A stretch of 64,000 bases of DNA from Candidatus Mcinerneyibacterium aminivorans (GTDB taxonomy: Bacteria; Macinerneyibacteriota; Macinerneyibacteria; Macinerneyibacteriales; Macinerneyibacteriaceae). The translations under genes were made by a program, and so were the position numbers. The notes below the pieces were generated by a model that saw only the letters and a list, made by a program, of their open reading frames with translations, made no database searches and was not told where the DNA came from. The DNA lies in assembly GCA_008086245.1 (NCBI GenBank), contig VSIX01000029.1:1-64000 (forward strand). Reading direction: 5' to 3'. Every line of letters starts with the position of its first letter. Position 1 is the stretch's first letter. Positions 43,047 to 52,186 of the stretch are shown piece by piece.

Positions 43047-44132
43047 TTATTTTTTATAATAAATTCTATACAGGTAGCCATTTTTATCATCTGATACAAT
43101 TAAAGATCCATCATTTATAACTTCAACATCTACAGGTCTTCCAAACTTCTTATTATCCTTAAGCCATCCATCGGCAAAAACGGTGTACTCATACTGGTTA
43201 TTTATCTTTTTAATATTGGTTACTCTATATCCAATAGGGGTTGAACGATTCCAGGATCCATGCTCTGCTATAAATATTGTATTATAATATTCTTCCGGGA
43301 ATTGATTTTTATTGTAGAATCTCATTCCGAGTGAAGCTACATGGGGACCCAGTTTAACTACAGGTTTTATATATTTTTTGTTATTATCCAGTTTTTTTCC
43401 ATATTTTGGATCTAAAATATTTTCTCCGTGAATAAATGGAAAACCAAAATGTAAATTTTGATTTTCTGCTTTATTTAATTCATCTGGAGGAATATTATCT
43501 CCCAGCCAGTCTCTACCATTGTCTGTAAACCATAGTGTTTCGGTTTCAGGGTGCCAGTCAAAACCCACAGAATTTCTTATTCCCCGTGCAAATATTTCAA
43601 AATTAGTCCCATCCAAATCAAGCCTGCAGATAGATGCAAAGTGTTTATTTTCTGATAAACATACATTGCAGGGAGCACCAATAGAAATATATATTTTTCC
43701 ATCTGGACCAATTTTTAAATATCTCCATTCATGGTGGGTCTGTTCCGGTAGGTCATCATAAAGAATTGAAAATTGAGGTGATTTTAAATTAGACATTATA
43801 TTTTCAAATACTAGGATTCTATTAACTTCAGCAACATACAGATTACCTTTATAATAATCTATTCCATTGGGCTGATTTAAATTATCCGCTACAGTAATAA
43901 TTTTATCGGCTTTAAAGTCATTATCTGTATCAATTACTGCATACAGCTTTTGAGTCCTTGTGCCAACAAATATAGTACCTTTTTCAGCAAATGCTAGTGT
44001 TCTTGCACCTTTTATGTTTTTAGCGTATATCTCTATATGGAAATTTTCCGGAATATTAATTTTGTTTAAATCTATTGCCCAAAATGAGATTGTAATTACA
44101 AAAAAAACTAATATTATGCCAAATTTTTTCAT
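43047..44132 (-). CDS. Exported PQQ-type sugar dehydrogenase-like propeller protein
   Basis: 361 residues with a signal peptide (about 1-19). Six-bladed propeller of the glucose/sorbosone dehydrogenase family: LNQPNGIDYYKGNLYVAEVNRI, HHEWRYLKIGPDGKIYISIGAPCNVC, ARGIRNSVGFDWHPETETLWFTDNGRDWLG and AEHGSWNRSTPIGYRV. In the family such residues bind PQQ and Ca2+. No PQQ synthesis genes are here, and PQQ enzymes are rare in anaerobes, so it may use another ligand or only bind sugars. Confidence 0.82.
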   Translation of the reverse strand: MKKFGIILVFFVITISFWAIDLNKINIPENFHIEIYAKNIKGARTLAFAEKGTIFVGTRTQKLYAVIDTDNDFKADKIITVADNLNQPNGIDYYKGNLYVAEVNRILVFENIMSNLKSPQFSILYDDLPEQTHHEWRYLKIGPDGKIYISIGAPCNVCLSENKHFASICRLDLDGTNFEIFARGIRNSVGFDWHPETETLWFTDNGRDWLGDNIPPDELNKAENQNLHFGFPFIHGENILDPKYGKKLDNNKKYIKPVVKLGPHVASLGMRFYNKNQFPEEYYNTIFIAEHGSWNRSTPIGYRVTNIKKINNQYEYTVFADGWLKDNKKFGRPVDVEVINDGSLIVSDDKNGYLYRIYYKK

Positions 44133-44235
44133 ATAAACCTCCTATATTATAATTATATCATTATATTTTAGTTTTAAAATATTTTAATTGGTAATTTAAT
44201 AAATTGTGCTATCTTTTGAATAGGAGGTGATTTTT

Positions 44236-44982
44236 TTGAATATGAAAAAAACTTTTTTTATTTTTGTTTTATTTTTATCAATTTATATTACAATTTTTGC
44301 AACCTGGAAGATGGAAGTTGAGTTATCGAAAGTTTATGGTGGATATTCGGATATCAGAATTCCCAATAAAGAGGGTGATTTGATATCATTAACCGATGAT
44401 TTAGACATGGAAAGTATATATTCCTATAGGTTAATGTTTTCAAAAACACTCGGGAATAAACATACTTTATTACTGACATATGCGCCTTTTAAAATTGAAT
44501 CCCATGGAAAATTACCCCGTGATATTTATTATAATGATTCATTATTTGTTAAGGATGAAATGATTAATTCTGTTTATGTATTTAATTCTTACAGATTAAC
44601 ATATCGATATAAAATTTATAGTACTGAGAAAATTGATTTTGGTTTGGGGGTAACAGCAAAAATAAGAGAGGCATTCATATCACTGGATGAAGTAAATACC
44701 GGAACTTATTCTAAAAAATCAAATGTTGGTTTCGTGCCTATAATTAATTTTAATTTTAATTATAAATTTTCAAATGATTTTTATTTGAATTTTTCTGGAG
44801 ATGCTCTTGTTTCACCTTATGGGAGGGCAGAAGATATATTTTCGGGTTTATATTATAATATAAATAAAAATTTCCAACTAAAAGCTGGATACAGATTTTT
44901 GGAAGGTGGATCCGATGTCGAAGAAGTATACAGTTTTTCTTATTTTCATTACCTGTTATTTGGATTTGTGATATCAATTTAA
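44236..44982 (+). CDS. Exported beta-barrel-like protein of unknown function
   Basis: About 248 residues from TTG 44236, which lies eight bases after AGGAGG; ATG 44242 is the alternative. A signal peptide ends near TIFAT. The remainder alternates polar and aromatic residues in strands separated by short turns, as in outer-membrane barrels (YRLTYRYKIYS, FNYKFSNDFYLNFSGD, FQLKAGYRFLEGG). No family recognised. Confidence 0.6.
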   Translation: MNMKKTFFIFVLFLSIYITIFATWKMEVELSKVYGGYSDIRIPNKEGDLISLTDDLDMESIYSYRLMFSKTLGNKHTLLLTYAPFKIESHGKLPRDIYYNDSLFVKDEMINSVYVFNSYRLTYRYKIYSTEKIDFGLGVTAKIREAFISLDEVNTGTYSKKSNVGFVPIINFNFNYKFSNDFYLNFSGDALVSPYGRAEDIFSGLYYNINKNFQLKAGYRFLEGGSDVEEVYSFSYFHYLLFGFVISI

Positions 44983-45107
44983 TTAAAAAGACTTTTTAAT
45001 TTCTTAAATATTATTAAAAAAAATTAATTATTTGTAACTTTTCCCCTCCTTAATCAGTATTATATAATGAAAAGGTGATAGGAGAATATTAAAAAGGAGG
45101 CTTGTTT

Positions 45108-45971
45108 ATGAAAAAGATTTTGTTTACGGTATTTATTGCAGTTATATTGTTCTGGGGATGCTCTAATTCAACAGGACCGACAGGATCGGGAGATTTAGAG
45201 ATGTTGTTAACAGATGGTCCCATAGATTCTACTGAAGTAAGTGAAGTTATGGTTAAATTCAAGGAAATTAAAGTTAATAAAACCGGGGACCTAACTGATT
45301 TTAAGACATTTAAAGAGTACGGTGAAAATGAAGGTATTTTCAACTTAATGGATCTTCAGGATGGATTAACTTCTGAGCTGGGCACAAAACAAATGGATGC
45401 AGGTGTTTACAGTCATATCAGGATAATATTTGATGATACATATGACCATCATATCACTGTTAATGGATCATATGAGCCACTAGAGCTTACCTATAGTACA
45501 GAAGAAGGGAATTTTACCACCGGTCATCTTGAATTGGCTGGTTCTTTCAGGATCGAAGAAGGAATTAAAACAAGTTTAATACTGGATTTTGATGTACGCA
45601 AATCTGTTGTTGATCAGGAAACAGGGTATAAATTGCATCCTGCAATTCGTTTGGTAACAGAAGATATAACAGGAGCTGCTGATATTCAATTAAGCAATAT
45701 CCCGGCAGAAGTAGATCATGTTATTAGCTATCTCTATAATGATGGAACATTTGATGAAACTACAGAGATAGGCAACGATTTCACAAATTCTGTAATTTCT
45801 GATGATCCAAATGATAGCAACCTAATTGAATTTGATTATATTGAGGAAGGAACCTATACTCTTGTAATTGCTACATTTGATGCAGATGGCAATATTATTG
45901 ATGTGTATACAAAATCCATTGAAATAGTTAATGGAGAAACCGCTCAGGAGTCATTTGATTTTTCAGCTTGA
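45108..45971 (+). CDS. DUF4382-type lipoprotein
   Basis: 287 residues from ATG 45108 with AAGGAGG upstream. Lipobox LFWGC. The domain starts SGDLEMLLTDGPIDSTEVSEVMVKF, the DUF4382 opening, and ends near residue 190; a second beta-sandwich-like region follows (EEGTYTLVIATFDADGNII), resembling a carboxypeptidase-regulatory-like fold. Cell-surface protein of unknown role. It stands 31 bases before the ECF sigma gene and may belong to the same unit. Confidence 0.75.
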   Translation: MKKILFTVFIAVILFWGCSNSTGPTGSGDLEMLLTDGPIDSTEVSEVMVKFKEIKVNKTGDLTDFKTFKEYGENEGIFNLMDLQDGLTSELGTKQMDAGVYSHIRIIFDDTYDHHITVNGSYEPLELTYSTEEGNFTTGHLELAGSFRIEEGIKTSLILDFDVRKSVVDQETGYKLHPAIRLVTEDITGAADIQLSNIPAEVDHVISYLYNDGTFDETTEIGNDFTNSVISDDPNDSNLIEFDYIEEGTYTLVIATFDADGNIIDVYTKSIEIVNGETAQESFDFSA

Positions 45972-46002
45972 TACAGTTTATCCTGTGTGATAGCATAAAA
46001 AT

Positions 46003-46560
46003 ATGGATGAATATGACGAGTTAAATTATGAAGTTATAGAAGCGGTGTTGAGCGGGCACACCGCTTCTTTTGAAAAAATTATTGAAAGGTTTGAAGCTAT
46101 GGTATTTGATTTGACATATAAACATATACAAAATTATGAAGATGCCAGAGATTTAACGCAGGAAATATTTATAAAGGTTTTTGAAAATCTTGATAAATAT
46201 GATAAAAATTATAAATTTTTTTCCTGGATTTATAGAATTAGTTTAAATGAAATATATTCTTATTTAAAAAGAAATAAATGGAAACAAAAAACTATTTCAA
46301 TAGAAAAAGTTAAATTTTTTTTTGTCAGAGATAAGAATGAAAAAGAGGATTATAAGGAAGCAATGCTGCATAAAATTCAGAAAATTATTGATAAAGAAAA
46401 AGATAGGGATAAACAAATTTTTTCTCTTTTTTACTATAGTGACTACTCAATTGAAGAAATTAGCAAATTAACGGATGAGACAAAGAGCAATGTAAAAGTT
46501 ATACTGCATAGATTAAGAAACAAAATTAAGGAAAAACTTGAAGTTGAGGTGAAAAAATGA
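46003..46560 (+). CDS. ECF-type RNA polymerase sigma factor
   Basis: 185 residues with region 2 (DLTYKHIQNYEDARDLTQEIFIKVFENL, FFSWIYRISLNE) and region 4 (DYSIEEISKLTDETKSNVKVILHRLRNKIKEKL). Directs polymerase to a small regulon in response to an envelope signal. No good ribosome site precedes the ATG. Its last bases overlap the next start (ATGA), coupling it to a membrane protein in the anti-sigma position. Confidence 0.92.
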   Translation: MDEYDELNYEVIEAVLSGHTASFEKIIERFEAMVFDLTYKHIQNYEDARDLTQEIFIKVFENLDKYDKNYKFFSWIYRISLNEIYSYLKRNKWKQKTISIEKVKFFFVRDKNEKEDYKEAMLHKIQKIIDKEKDRDKQIFSLFYYSDYSIEEISKLTDETKSNVKVILHRLRNKIKEKLEVEVKK

Positions 46561-47033
46561 AAAAATATTCTTTTAATGATGAAATTAAAAACAAAAAACT
46601 TCAGGAAAGTTTAAAGTATGCAATAATGGATAAAATTTATGAAAAGAAATATAAAAAAATGTATTTTAAAAAGCTTGCTTATAGTTTCGGGATAATTTTG
46701 TTACTGGCATTTACCTTGTTAATAGGATATAATTATGGCAAACATACACAGGATAATAAAACTACGCTGGTCTTTAAATTAAAAAGACCGGATGCAGAAA
46801 GTGTAAAGCTTGTAGGGGATTTTAATAACTGGAATAGGGAAGGAATAAATTTAAAAAATCAAAACGGTTACTGGAAAACCCAGATAAAACTTGAAGAAGG
46901 AAGCTATAGATACTTTTTTATAGTAGATGGAAAAGTTGTTCTTGATCCAGCTAACCCTACTATAGATGATCCATTTGGAGACAAATTATCTCTTGTTAAT
47001 GTTTATCAGGAGGGAAAGGATAATCGATTATGA
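46557..47033 (+). CDS. Membrane-anchored CBM48/AMPK-glycogen-binding-like protein, candidate anti-sigma factor
   Basis: 158 residues: a basic, helical cytoplasmic part (1-40), one membrane segment (about 41-60), then an extracytoplasmic E-set domain, VKLVGDFNNWNREG ... GYWKTQIKLEEGSYRYFFIVDGK ... DPANPTIDDPFGD, the pattern of CBM48/AMPK-beta glycogen-binding modules. The usual second tryptophan after VDG is missing. No zinc anti-sigma motif. Position and four-base overlap with the sigma gene suggest it senses a glycan or a protein and holds the sigma factor; this is inference. Confidence 0.7.
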   Translation: MKKYSFNDEIKNKKLQESLKYAIMDKIYEKKYKKMYFKKLAYSFGIILLLAFTLLIGYNYGKHTQDNKTTLVFKLKRPDAESVKLVGDFNNWNREGINLKNQNGYWKTQIKLEEGSYRYFFIVDGKVVLDPANPTIDDPFGDKLSLVNVYQEGKDNRL

Positions 47034-47509
47034 AAAAATTAATTATATTAATTTTTATAATAATAATAATAAGTTCATCTGTAATTTTTGGTATATCATT
47101 TGAAAAAAAACAGAAATTAATTGAAAACAGATACAGGGAAGTTATTAAAAAAAGATATAAATTATCAGAAAATGAAATGGATAAGTTATTTGATGAAATA
47201 AATAAAAATTTTAATAGCAATCAAATAAAACTTGAAATTATGAGAAGAATAGCTTTGAAAGAAAAAGTAAACAGCAATGATAACAAAATTAAATCCAGAT
47301 TAAATATGAAAAACATGAATAATGTTCAATTTAGAAATAATTATCTTAAAAGAGTAGAGCAGCAAAAGAAAAAAATGAGGAAATTTATTCTGGACAAAGT
47401 TAAAAATTTAAGGACAAAATTTCAAGTTCAGGGTCCAAAGGGAGAGGAATTTGGTCCTCCAGGAGAAATTGATCCTCCCCACAGTAATCCAAAGAATGGA
47501 GAAAAATAA
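47030..47509 (+). CDS. Exported helical protein of unknown function
   Basis: 159 residues overlapping the previous gene by ATGA. A signal peptide (about 1-20, ending near IFG) is followed by a basic alpha-helical region and a proline-rich tail (GPPGEIDPPHSNP). Looks like a small periplasmic helical protein, superficially like Spy/CpxP, but without their motifs. Confidence 0.55.
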   Translation: MKKLIILIFIIIIISSSVIFGISFEKKQKLIENRYREVIKKRYKLSENEMDKLFDEINKNFNSNQIKLEIMRRIALKEKVNSNDNKIKSRLNMKNMNNVQFRNNYLKRVEQQKKKMRKFILDKVKNLRTKFQVQGPKGEEFGPPGEIDPPHSNPKNGEK

Positions 47510-47515
47510 TAAGAA

Positions 47516-48130
47516 ATGAATATTAACCGATATATAGTAAAATTTTTTTTAGTATTTTTTATTTTCATTTTTACTATTTTCACACTTTATGCCGGTGAAT
47601 ATAATTCTTTAAGGAAAAAAATTGAAGATAAAAATTTAAAATCTGAGTCATGGAATTATTATTTTGAACTTGCTGAAATAAGAAACATTTCCCATGAAAA
47701 ATTATCGAATTTGATTGAGGAGAAAATCGATTATTTATTAATTGTTAAACAGGATATAGAAAAATTTAAGCAGGAATGGATTGGAATATTTTTATTTTTC
47801 TCTGATATCGGAATAGAAAAAGAAAATGTTATTGAAATTAAACATAAAAATATTAATTATGGGAATCTAAAGATTTTAAAGAATTTTTTATCAATACTAA
47901 AATCCAGTTTTGATTTTAATAATGATGAATTAAACCGGGTTTTTAATTATTGCTGTATTAAAAATTATAAGCTGGATGATTTAAATATATTGACATTAAA
48001 CTTAAAAAGAAATTTGAAAAAATTAAGATTGAGAAAAAATATTGTTAAAAATAAAATATTAAAGGAATTTTCTAAAGGATTGGATATGAAATTTATATTA
48101 AGAGAAATTTCGGGAGTTATAGATGAATAA
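47516..48130 (+). CDS. Exported protein of unknown function
   Basis: 204 residues. Signal peptide ending at LYA (about residue 26), then an alpha-helical domain with alternating acidic and basic segments and a C-terminal basic helix. Family not recognised. It overlaps the next gene by eight bases. Confidence 0.5.
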   Translation: MNINRYIVKFFLVFFIFIFTIFTLYAGEYNSLRKKIEDKNLKSESWNYYFELAEIRNISHEKLSNLIEEKIDYLLIVKQDIEKFKQEWIGIFLFFSDIGIEKENVIEIKHKNINYGNLKILKNFLSILKSSFDFNNDELNRVFNYCCIKNYKLDDLNILTLNLKRNLKKLRLRKNIVKNKILKEFSKGLDMKFILREISGVIDE

Positions 48131-49187
48131 GAGAATACTGTTGTTTGTCATGTTAATCGGGATAATAATTAATACTGCTGCTGATGTTTCAATCAACAAC
48201 AATTTTTATGCAGGTTATACTTCGAATATTTATAAAAACAAATCTGAACTAAACGATAATTATGCAGGTGATAATTTAACTATTTTTTACAACAATGAAG
48301 CTTTCAGTATAGATTCCTATTTTGAATATTTAAGATATTTTGATTATAAGTATGGAAATTACATCTATTTTAATATTGAACCCAGATATATAGTGCCGTT
48401 ATCACTAAAATCGGATTTAATCTTTAAAGCCGGTATTAACAACTATTTATACCCAAATGATAAATATATGAATAATTATGATTATATTTTGGAGACTACT
48501 TATAAATATGATACTTTATTTTCATTGAGAAATTTATTAACCCTTAAATATAGGGAGAATACATTTCCCCAAAATAACTTAGATTTCAATGAAGTCTCTA
48601 TTTCTGACAGTTTATATTATTATGTAAATCTTGAAACCGTATTGAATTTCTATATGAATTATACAATTGTTTACTGGGAAGAACGAAAATTATATCTGGA
48701 TCCGGATACAATTTCAAACAAAACTCCCAAGGATAGTAAAATAGAATCAAAAATTGATCTGGAATACATATTCAATAATATTTTTATATCTAATTTTATC
48801 GTTCGATTCGAAAAGCAAAACAGTGATTTAAATTCTGTAATACAAATCGATGAAAATACAGAAAAGTTTGAGAAAGATATATATTCATATAATGTTTTAG
48901 AATTAGCGAATATCATTAATATTTTATATGAGAACTGGACACTCGAAATTGAAAATAATTATTTGTTCAAAAAATATGATGAAAGAAAAATATTTTACCC
49001 GGATGGAACTATTGGAGATGAAACCGTTTATAATAATATTTACAGTATAAATGTTTTTGTGGAAAAGCAAGTATCCACTAATGCAGGTATTAATTTGAAT
49101 TTCTACTTTGAAAATAATAATTCAAATGATTACTACCTTGATGGGGAGGGGTTTGATATAGAGGGGGGTATCTATTATCAGTTTTAA
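48123..49187 (+). CDS. Probable outer-membrane beta-barrel protein
   Basis: 354 residues. Signal peptide (about 1-20), then repeated amphipathic strands rich in Tyr and Asn (YFEYLRYFDYKYGNYIYFNIEPRY in two strands) and a C-terminus ending YYQF, with the terminal Phe typical of Bam-assembled barrels. Last gene of the sigma cassette; could be the surface receptor or regulon product. Confidence 0.62.
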   Translation: MNKRILLFVMLIGIIINTAADVSINNNFYAGYTSNIYKNKSELNDNYAGDNLTIFYNNEAFSIDSYFEYLRYFDYKYGNYIYFNIEPRYIVPLSLKSDLIFKAGINNYLYPNDKYMNNYDYILETTYKYDTLFSLRNLLTLKYRENTFPQNNLDFNEVSISDSLYYYVNLETVLNFYMNYTIVYWEERKLYLDPDTISNKTPKDSKIESKIDLEYIFNNIFISNFIVRFEKQNSDLNSVIQIDENTEKFEKDIYSYNVLELANIINILYENWTLEIENNYLFKKYDERKIFYPDGTIGDETVYNNIYSINVFVEKQVSTNAGINLNFYFENNNSNDYYLDGEGFDIEGGIYYQF

Positions 49188-49548
49188 AAACAGCACCTTC
49201 TATATTTATCCAATAGGGGAAATAAAAAAATTAAAACATGCAAAACACAAGATAATTGTTTATAAAAAATATTTAAAAGGTTTGGACAAAATTGAAAATT
49301 ATAATAAATTAAGAATTCTTTACTGGATGGATAAACTAAATGATTCTGATAGAGAAATCCTCAGTGTTTATCCGCACAATAATAAAAATAATATTAAAAG
49401 AGGTGTTTTTTCAACTCATAGCCCTGTAAGACCTAATCCCATAGGAGTATCAACGGTTAATCTTATAAATAGAGAAAATAATATTTTAATCGTTAAGGGT
49501 CTTGATGCTTTGGATAATTCCCCGCTTATTGATATAAAATCAAATTAA
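49174..49548 (+). CDS. trmO: TrmO/TsaA-like tRNA m6t6A37 methyltransferase with no canonical start
   Basis: The frame is open from 49162 to 49548. TsaA features run from the beginning: YIYPIGEIKK, then GVFSTHSPVRPNPIGVSTVNL and GLDALDNSPLIDIK. The first canonical start (TTG 49282) would delete the conserved YPIG part. GAGGGGGG at 49161-49168 is well placed for ATT 49174 or ATC 49177, so a rare start codon is the simplest reading; a decayed gene is the alternative. About 124 residues, ending shortly after DIK, slightly short for the family. It overlaps the barrel gene by 14 bases. Confidence 0.65.
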   Translation: MISFKNSTFYIYPIGEIKKLKHAKHKIIVYKKYLKGLDKIENYNKLRILYWMDKLNDSDREILSVYPHNNKNNIKRGVFSTHSPVRPNPIGVSTVNLINRENNILIVKGLDALDNSPLIDIKSN

Positions 49549-49560
49549 TCAAATTTCAAA

Positions 49561-49588
49561 TTGCATAATTAATAAATTTTATTATAAT
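49561..49588 (+). promoter_or_regulatory. Promoter of tatD-argS
   Basis: TTGCAT (49561-49566), 16-base spacer, TATAAT (49583-49588), then CAGGGAGGT and ATG 49609. Confidence 0.6.
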
Positions 49589-49608
49589 TCCAACAGGGAG
49601 GTTTCTAT

Positions 49609-50379
49609 ATGGAAAATCTATACGACAGTCATGTACATATAAATTTAAATCAATATGATAAAAATAGGGAAAAAATTATAAAAATGTGTGAAAACAAACT
49701 TGATTTCATGATTAATATCGGAATTGATGAGAAAAGTTCAGAACAATCTATAGCTTACAGCTTTCAATATGATTTCATATATGCTACCGTAGGGGTTCAT
49801 CCAACAAATATCAAAGAGTACACTGATAAGCTTGAAAAAAGACTTTTTAAGATGGGAAAAGAAGAAAAGGTAGTAGCAATTGGTGAAATTGGACTTGATT
49901 ATCACTGGATGAAGGATCCAAAAGATTACCAGAAAGAAATTTTTAGAAGGCAAATGGAAATTGCCAGAAAACTCAACAAACCTGTTGTAATTCATAGCCG
50001 GGAGGCACAGGATGATACTTTTAAAATACTAGAGGAATTCAGTAATGAAGTTTATGGAGTAATGCATACATATGCAGGAGATATTGAAACAATGAAAAAG
50101 TTGAAAAATATGGGTTATTATTTTTCTTTTTCAGGACCTGTTACTTTTAAGGGGAAAAGAAGTGATTATACACGAAAAGTAGTTAAAAATACTCCGATTG
50201 AAAGAATCTTGATCGAAACCGATTCGCCCTTTTTAGCTCCCCAGCCTATGAGGGGAAAGGTCAATGTGCCAACAAATGTTGAGTATGTTTTTGAAAAGAT
50301 TGCCGAAATTAAAAATATGTCAAAAGAAAAAGCTCTTTTCATCCTTAGAAATAACGCAAAAGAGATTTTTGGAATTTAG
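49609..50379 (+). CDS. tatD: TatD-family metal-dependent hydrolase (DNase)
   Basis: 256 residues. DSHVHINLNQYD (metal-binding HxH), GEIGLDYHWM, VVIHSREA, MHTYAG and IETDSPFLAP are the metal ligands of the family. 3'-5' DNase or deacylase role. Unrelated to the Tat translocase in function. Twelve bases before argS. Confidence 0.95.
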   Translation: MENLYDSHVHINLNQYDKNREKIIKMCENKLDFMINIGIDEKSSEQSIAYSFQYDFIYATVGVHPTNIKEYTDKLEKRLFKMGKEEKVVAIGEIGLDYHWMKDPKDYQKEIFRRQMEIARKLNKPVVIHSREAQDDTFKILEEFSNEVYGVMHTYAGDIETMKKLKNMGYYFSFSGPVTFKGKRSDYTRKVVKNTPIERILIETDSPFLAPQPMRGKVNVPTNVEYVFEKIAEIKNMSKEKALFILRNNAKEIFGI

Positions 50380-50390
50380 GAAGGATTAGT

Positions 50391-52109
50391 ATGCTGGAAA
50401 TTTTAGAAAACAAGTTAAAAAATAATTTTAAGAAAATCGTTAAGAAAGCCTATCCGGATTTTGATAAATGGGAAACATTAAATATAGAACCTGCAACAGA
50501 TTTCAAATTTGGGGATTTTCAAACTAATTTTGCAATGAAAAATTCCAATTATTTCAGGGACAATCCGAGGAATATAGCAACAAACATTATAAATAAATTT
50601 AAAAAATCTGATTTAATTGAAAATATCGAGGTGGCAGGTCCCGGGTTTATAAATATTTTTATTAAAACGGAATTTTTATCAAGTTATATAGCTAATTTAG
50701 AGAGGGAAAAATTAGATTTTTCTTTTCTGGACCAAAAAGGAAGTGTTATAATAGATTATTCCTCCCCCAATATAGCAAAAAGAATGCATGTGGGTCATTT
50801 AAGAAGCACGGTAATTGGGGATTCAATTAAAAGAATTTATAACTTTTTAGGGTTTCACACAGTTGCTGATAATCATCTTGGAGATTGGGGAACTCATTTT
50901 GGAAAACTAATAGTTGCATACAGAAAATGGCTGGATAAAGAAAATTATAGAAAAAATCCAGTTAGAGAACTGGAAAGATTATACGTTAAATTCAACAGGG
51001 AAGCTGAAAAAAACAAAGAACTGAATAATGATGCAAGAAAGGAATTGAATAAACTTCAGGAGGGAAATAAAAAGAATAAAAATTTATGGAAGGAATTTGT
51101 AGAGGTTTCTCTGGGTGAATATAAAAAAATGTATAAAAAATTAAATATAGAATTTGATACTTATCACGGGGAATCTTATTATCATGACATTATGGATGAT
51201 ATTATAACAATCCTTAAAGAAAAGAACATAGCAGAAAAGGATGATGGAGCATTGGTTGTTTTCTTTAATGAGGATAAGAATTTGCATCCCTGTATAGTAA
51301 TGAAAAAAGATGGGTCTTATTTATATGCTACTTCGGAACTTGCAACTATTAAATATAGAATTAAAAACTACGATGTAAATAGAATGGTATATGTTACAGA
51401 TGAAAGACAGAAAGATCATTTTAAACAGATATTTGAAATAGCAAGAAAAATTGGCTGGGATAAAAAATATATTCATGTTCCATTTGGATTAATGAGTTCC
51501 AAAGATGGAGTTTTTTCTTCACGGGAAGGAAATATAATTTTAATGAAAGATTTAATAAATAAAGCTTTAGAGAAGGCAAAAGAAGTTGTTGAAGAAAAAA
51601 ATCCTGAACTCCCGGAGAGTGAGAAAAGAAAGATTGCTGAAACTATTGGGATTGGTGCGATAAAATATTCTGATTTAGGGCAGAACAGAAAATCCGAAAT
51701 TACATTTAACTGGGATAAAATGCTTCAATTTGAGGGAAATACTTCACCATATTTACAGTATGTATATGTCAGGGTACAATCTTTATTTAAAAAAGCAAAA
51801 CAGGAAGATATTAATTACAGCCTGGATTCCAAAATATATTTAAACAATCCAACAGAGAAACAAATTGCTATTAAACTTTCTCATTTTCCCAAAATAGTTA
51901 TAAATGCAGCTAAATATTATAAGCCTAATATAATTGCTGATTATCTATTTGATTTAGCACAAACATATAATACTTTCTATAACTCTCTTTCAATATTGAG
52001 AGAAGATAGAGAAATAAGAGATTCAAGATTGTTGCTTTCCAAAAAGGTTGCTTATATAATAAAAACTGGATTGAATCTTTTGGGAATAAATGTAGTAGAT
52101 AAGATGTAA
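50391..52109 (+). CDS. argS: Arginyl-tRNA synthetase
   Basis: 572 residues. Class I: HVGH signature in SSPNIAKRMHVGHLRSTVIGDS, KMSKS equivalent in FGLMSSKDGVFSSREGN. N-terminal Add-1 domain and C-terminal DALR anticodon-binding domain present (SHFPKIVINAAKYYKPN). Full length. Confidence 0.97.
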   Translation: MLEILENKLKNNFKKIVKKAYPDFDKWETLNIEPATDFKFGDFQTNFAMKNSNYFRDNPRNIATNIINKFKKSDLIENIEVAGPGFINIFIKTEFLSSYIANLEREKLDFSFLDQKGSVIIDYSSPNIAKRMHVGHLRSTVIGDSIKRIYNFLGFHTVADNHLGDWGTHFGKLIVAYRKWLDKENYRKNPVRELERLYVKFNREAEKNKELNNDARKELNKLQEGNKKNKNLWKEFVEVSLGEYKKMYKKLNIEFDTYHGESYYHDIMDDIITILKEKNIAEKDDGALVVFFNEDKNLHPCIVMKKDGSYLYATSELATIKYRIKNYDVNRMVYVTDERQKDHFKQIFEIARKIGWDKKYIHVPFGLMSSKDGVFSSREGNIILMKDLINKALEKAKEVVEEKNPELPESEKRKIAETIGIGAIKYSDLGQNRKSEITFNWDKMLQFEGNTSPYLQYVYVRVQSLFKKAKQEDINYSLDSKIYLNNPTEKQIAIKLSHFPKIVINAAKYYKPNIIADYLFDLAQTYNTFYNSLSILREDREIRDSRLLLSKKVAYIIKTGLNLLGINVVDKM

Positions 52110-52129
52110 TAAGTATTTAAAATAAATTA

Positions 52130-52157
52130 TTTACTTTAATCATGATTATTGTATAAT
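52130..52157 (+). promoter_or_regulatory. Promoter of glpX and following genes
   Basis: TTTACT (52130-52135), 16-base spacer, TATAAT (52152-52157). Confidence 0.5.
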
Positions 52158-52186
52158 TTTTCTATGGAAAATGGAGGTTTAAATAA

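Noticed and set aside
46557-47033. Glycogen-branching or isoamylase enzyme fragment
   Set aside because: Only the E-set binding module is present, with a membrane anchor; no catalytic barrel follows.
47030-47509. Spy/CpxP-type periplasmic chaperone
   Set aside because: Helical and exported, but the LTxxQ motifs of that family are missing.
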